A stretch of 7,818 nucleotides of DNA from assembly GCA_030636545.1 (NCBI GenBank), contig DAOVWR010000056.1, positions 1-7,818 on the forward strand, in the 5' to 3' direction. A program made the position numbers and the translations under genes. Source of the stretch: Mycoplasmatota bacterium. Lineage in GTDB: Bacteria > Bacillota_I > Bacilli_A > Izemoplasmatales > Izemoplasmataceae. Positions 6,021 through 7,818 of this stretch are shown here, in pieces (the first letter of the stretch is position 1; each line of letters opens with the position of its first letter). Below the pieces are notes generated by a model. It made no database searches, had not been told where the DNA came from, and was given only the letters and a program-made list of their open reading frames with translations.

Positions 6021-6899
6021 ATGGAAAAACTAAATTTCGGAAATATAAAAGTAAATAAAGAAGAACTAATCGAAGGTCTTTTTCAAGACCCATCTTTAAG
6101 TAACTTCTTCATTGAAAATGATTTAAACGCTATGGTAATTGAAGATTACCTATCTAATCTATTAGCTTATAAGATTGAAAAAGATCTATGTGTTGGGTGC
6201 GCAGGACTTAATGAATGTAAACAAGATGCAGCTGGTCTTGAACCTTTATTAAAATATGAAAACGATAAAATAAAAACATTCCATAAAGAATGTAAATATT
6301 CACTTATTAGAACTCAAGAAGCTCAAAAAGATGGTCTTATTAGCGCAATGTATATGCCTAAAATGATCTTTGATGCTTCATTTGAAGATTATGATACTAA
6401 TACTCCAGCCCGTATGGAAATATATAAATATATGATGTCTTTTATAAGATTATTTCCAATGGGTGAAAAAGTAAAAGGATTATATATTTGGGGAGAATAC
6501 CAAAAAGGAAAAACATATACACTAGCGTCACTAGCAAATGAATTGATTAAAAAAGGATATACAGTAGTAATAGCTTATTATCCTGATCTTGTTAGAGAGT
6601 TTAAATCATCTATTAGTACAGGTGGAGTTGAAAAATTGATTAGTAAACTAAAACAAGCTGATATAGTAATGCTTGATGATATTGGTGGAGAAGGTAAAAG
6701 TGCTTGGATTAGAGATGAAGTACTTGGACCAATTTTACAATACCGTTTGTTAGATGAAAAACCAACATTCTTTTCTTCAAATGTTTCCAGAAAAGAACTC
6801 GCTTCTTATATGGTTGACAACAATCAAAAAGCTGAACAAATGAAAGCTTTTAGAATTGTTTCAAGAATTATTTCTTTAACTGAAGAAGTTAAAATGTAA
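6021..6899 (+). CDS. dnaI: Primosomal protein DnaI, replicative helicase loader
   Basis: DnaI is an AAA+ ATPase that delivers the hexameric replicative helicase to single-stranded DNA. The 292-residue protein (B. subtilis 311 aa) has the expected two parts. The N-terminal helicase-binding domain has a zinc-binding cluster, C57 and C60 (CVGC) with C66 and H88/C91 as further candidate ligands. The AAA+ domain runs from about residue 110: Walker A GEYQKGKT at 158-165, Walker B DIVMLDD with D219/D220, sensor I N254 (FFSSN), and C-terminal arginines R278 and R282 as sensor II/finger candidates. The Walker A fits GxxxxGKT, but the second glycine common in this family (GxxGxGKT) is Gln161. The start ATG follows AGGTGG (6011-6016), which overlaps the dnaB TAG stop; the gap of 8 bp implies coupled translation. 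No terminator is seen downstream before the thrS leader. Confidence 0.95.
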   Translation: MEKLNFGNIKVNKEELIEGLFQDPSLSNFFIENDLNAMVIEDYLSNLLAYKIEKDLCVGCAGLNECKQDAAGLEPLLKYENDKIKTFHKECKYSLIRTQEAQKDGLISAMYMPKMIFDASFEDYDTNTPARMEIYKYMMSFIRLFPMGEKVKGLYIWGEYQKGKTYTLASLANELIKKGYTVVIAYYPDLVREFKSSISTGGVEKLISKLKQADIVMLDDIGGEGKSAWIRDEVLGPILQYRLLDEKPTFFSSNVSRKELASYMVDNNQKAEQMKAFRIVSRIISLTEEVKM

Positions 6900-6905
6900 T
6901 TATAT

Positions 6906-6933
6906 TTGACATTAAAGTTAAATATAATATAAT
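6906..6933 (+). promoter_or_regulatory. Near-consensus sigma-A promoter of the thrS leader
   Basis: TTGACA (6906-6911) is a perfect -35 hexamer and TATAAT (6928-6933) a perfect -10, with a 16-bp spacer. A second TATAAT (6923-6928) is too close to be used with this -35. Transcription should start near 6940, just ahead of the T-box stem I. Both hexamers being consensus fits a gene controlled mainly by attenuation rather than by initiation. Confidence 0.85.
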
Positions 6934-6944
6934 AATATTGAAAT

Positions 6945-7151
6945 ACAGTGACAAGGACACAATTAATAATAATTGATTTAAAAAGCGAAGTAGGATAGTG
7001 TGAGCTACTAAATATAATTATTAATTACTCCCTTTGAGTAGGACTCGAAAGAGATTCCCGTTAACTACGTTATAGTATTGAGTGCTAGATATTTCTAGAA
7101 CAAAGGTGGTACCACGGATATTAATTCGCCCTTATTTAGGGCGATTTTTTT
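6945..7151 (+). ncRNA. T-box riboswitch (threonyl), thrS leader
   Basis: A T-box leader reads the charging state of a tRNA: uncharged tRNA-Thr stabilises an antiterminator and lets thrS be transcribed. Stem I has a basal GA/K-turn-like part (GTGACAAGG 6948-6956 with CCTTTGAGTA 7031-7040), a helix AATTAATAAT (6961-6970) with ATTATTAATT (7017-7026), and a distal part with AGCGA (6984-6988), AGTAG/CTACT (6989-6993/7005-7009) and loop GATAGTGTGAG resembling the conserved AG bulge and GNUG loop. The likely specifier is ACT (Thr) at 7027-7029, between the two lower helices. A stem IIA/B-like region follows with CCCGTTA (7057-7063), then stem III CTAGA-TATT-TCTAG (7085-7098). The T-box core is AAAGGTGGTACCACGG (7102-7117). 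Its TGGT bulge (7107-7110) predicts A as the tRNA discriminator base. AAGG (7103-7106) can pair with CCTT (7130-7133) to form the antiterminator in competition with the terminator. Confidence 0.93.
7126..7151 (+). terminator. T-box intrinsic terminator (attenuator)
   Basis: TCGCCC (7126-7131) pairs perfectly with GGGCGA (7139-7144) around TTATTTA and is followed by seven T residues (7145-7151). The 5' arm overlaps the CCTT needed for the antiterminator, so the two structures exclude each other. It ends 57 bases before the thrS start codon. Confidence 0.93.
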
Positions 7152-7208
7152 ATACCTATAATTAAAGTAATATGATAGAATTAAATATAAGAGAAAAGAG
7201 GAATAATT

Positions 7209-7818
7209 ATGATTAAGATTAAATTTCCTGATGGATCAGTAAAAGAATTCGACAAAGGAATTACCATTGAAGGAATTGCTTCAAGTATTTCTTCAGGATT
7301 AAGAAAGCAAAGTGTCGCGGGCTATGTTAATGATGAGTTATATGATTTAAACAGACCAATCATAGAAGACGCTACTGTGACAATTATTACTAAAAAAGAT
7401 CAAGTAGCTTTTGATATACTTAACCATAGTGCGGCTCACTTAATGGCTCAAGCTGTTAAAAGACTATTTCCTAATGCTTTGTTTGGAGTAGGTCCGAATA
7501 TTAGAGAAGGTTTCTATTATGATATTGATGCTGGAACACAAATAAAAGAAGAAGATTTAGCTAAAATAGAAAAAATGATGAAACGTATTTCGCAAGAACA
7601 AACGGTAATTACACGAAGTGAATTACCAAAAGCTGAAGCATTAGAATTTTTTAAAGATGATAAATATAAAGTTGAATTAATTAGTGATTTACCTGAGGGT
7701 GAAACAATTAGTTTATATAATCAAGGAGAATTTACAGATTTATGCCGTGGTGGACATATTGGAAGCACTAAAAATATTAGATTCTTTAAATTATTATCAC
7801 TAGCTGGAGCATATTGGC
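7209..7818 (+). CDS. thrS: Threonyl-tRNA synthetase, N-terminal part (3'-partial)
   Basis: ThrRS charges tRNA-Thr with threonine. The frame is open to the window edge, giving 203 of the roughly 640 residues expected. Residues 1-61 form the TGS domain (MIKIKFPDGSVKEF...TVTIITK). The N2 editing domain follows, which removes serine wrongly attached to tRNA-Thr. Its four signature residues are present: H73 and H77 in HSAAHLMA, and C179 and H183 in DLCRGGH. The visible part ends at LLSLAGAYW, the start of the linker to the catalytic domain, which lies downstream. So this is the full-length bacterial type with editing. The ATG at 7209 is preceded by AAGAGGA (7196-7202, seven bases away) and directly follows the T-box leader. 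In B. subtilis thrS also lies downstream of dnaI, there with ytxB-ytxC between; those are absent here. Confidence 0.97.
   Translation, partial: MIKIKFPDGSVKEFDKGITIEGIASSISSGLRKQSVAGYVNDELYDLNRPIIEDATVTIITKKDQVAFDILNHSAAHLMAQAVKRLFPNALFGVGPNIREGFYYDIDAGTQIKEEDLAKIEKMMKRISQEQTVITRSELPKAEALEFFKDDKYKVELISDLPEGETISLYNQGEFTDLCRGGHIGSTKNIRFFKLLSLAGAYW

Noticed and set aside
6075..6090. 6-bp hairpin GGTCTT-TTTC-AAGACC near the dnaI start
   Set aside because: It lies in coding sequence (codons 19-24) with no link to a ribosome site. Chance is the simplest explanation.
6901..6926. TATATTT/AAATATA inverted repeat after dnaI as a terminator
   Set aside because: It is A/T only, has a 12-base loop and no T-run after it, and it overlaps the -35 element. 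It is too weak to call a terminator.
6960..6975. CAATTA-ATAA-TAATTG local hairpin in the leader
   Set aside because: It competes with the longer 10-bp stem I helix (6961-6970 with 7017-7026) that fits the T-box layout, so it is more likely a folding alternative than a separate element.
7148..7176. Possible second thrS promoter with TATGAT at 7171-7176
   Set aside because: The -10 is imperfect and the region 17 bp upstream is only a T-run from the terminator. The consensus promoter at 6906-6933 explains transcription better.

Overview
This window is a compact, AT-rich stretch (about 30% G+C by eye) with every gene on the + strand. It comes from a low-GC Gram-positive bacterium of the Bacilli/Mollicutes side. 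The evidence is the DnaB (winged-helix type) and DnaI primosome pair, a T-box leader in front of thrS, strong GGAGG-type Shine-Dalgarno sites, and the order polA, mutM, coaE, dnaB, dnaI, thrS. That order is a thinned version of the Bacillus subtilis order polA-mutM-ytaF-coaE-gapB-speD-nrdR-dnaB-dnaI-(ytxB-ytxC)-thrS. Tryptophan is written TGG and no reading frame contains an internal TGA, so the standard bacterial code fits and a UGA=Trp mollicute does not. An Acholeplasma-, Izemoplasma-, Haloplasma- or Turicibacter-like host is possible, but I cannot decide the genus.

Region 1 (2-3742) holds the 3' part of DNA polymerase I, a cation diffusion facilitator, a small nitroreductase and formamidopyrimidine-DNA glycosylase (mutM). 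The genes are packed with 3-12 bp gaps and most Shine-Dalgarno sites touch or overlap the upstream stop codon. No internal promoter is obvious, so they look like one transcript that ends at the hairpin terminator 3717-3742. polA and mutM are DNA repair/replication functions; the transporter and nitroreductase are insertions relative to B. subtilis.

Region 2 (about 3738-6899) starts with an extended -10 promoter directly after that terminator. It continues with coaE (last step of CoA synthesis), an unrecognised 121-residue protein, dnaB and dnaI. DnaB and DnaI together load the replicative helicase. The genes are coupled: a 1-bp overlap between coaE and the unknown gene, and an 8-bp gap between dnaB and dnaI. 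No terminator is visible after dnaI.

Region 3 (6906-7818) is a near-consensus promoter, a threonyl T-box leader with its intrinsic terminator, and the first 203 codons of thrS, which runs off the window.

I see no IS element, phage gene, CRISPR array, tRNA or rRNA. I did not find evidence for a new multi-gene system; the window is mainly housekeeping. The points most worth a second look are the unknown protein beside dnaB, an 11-bp perfect inverted repeat inside its gene, the short thrS T-box with a predicted ACU specifier, and the non-zinc-like metal site of the transporter.
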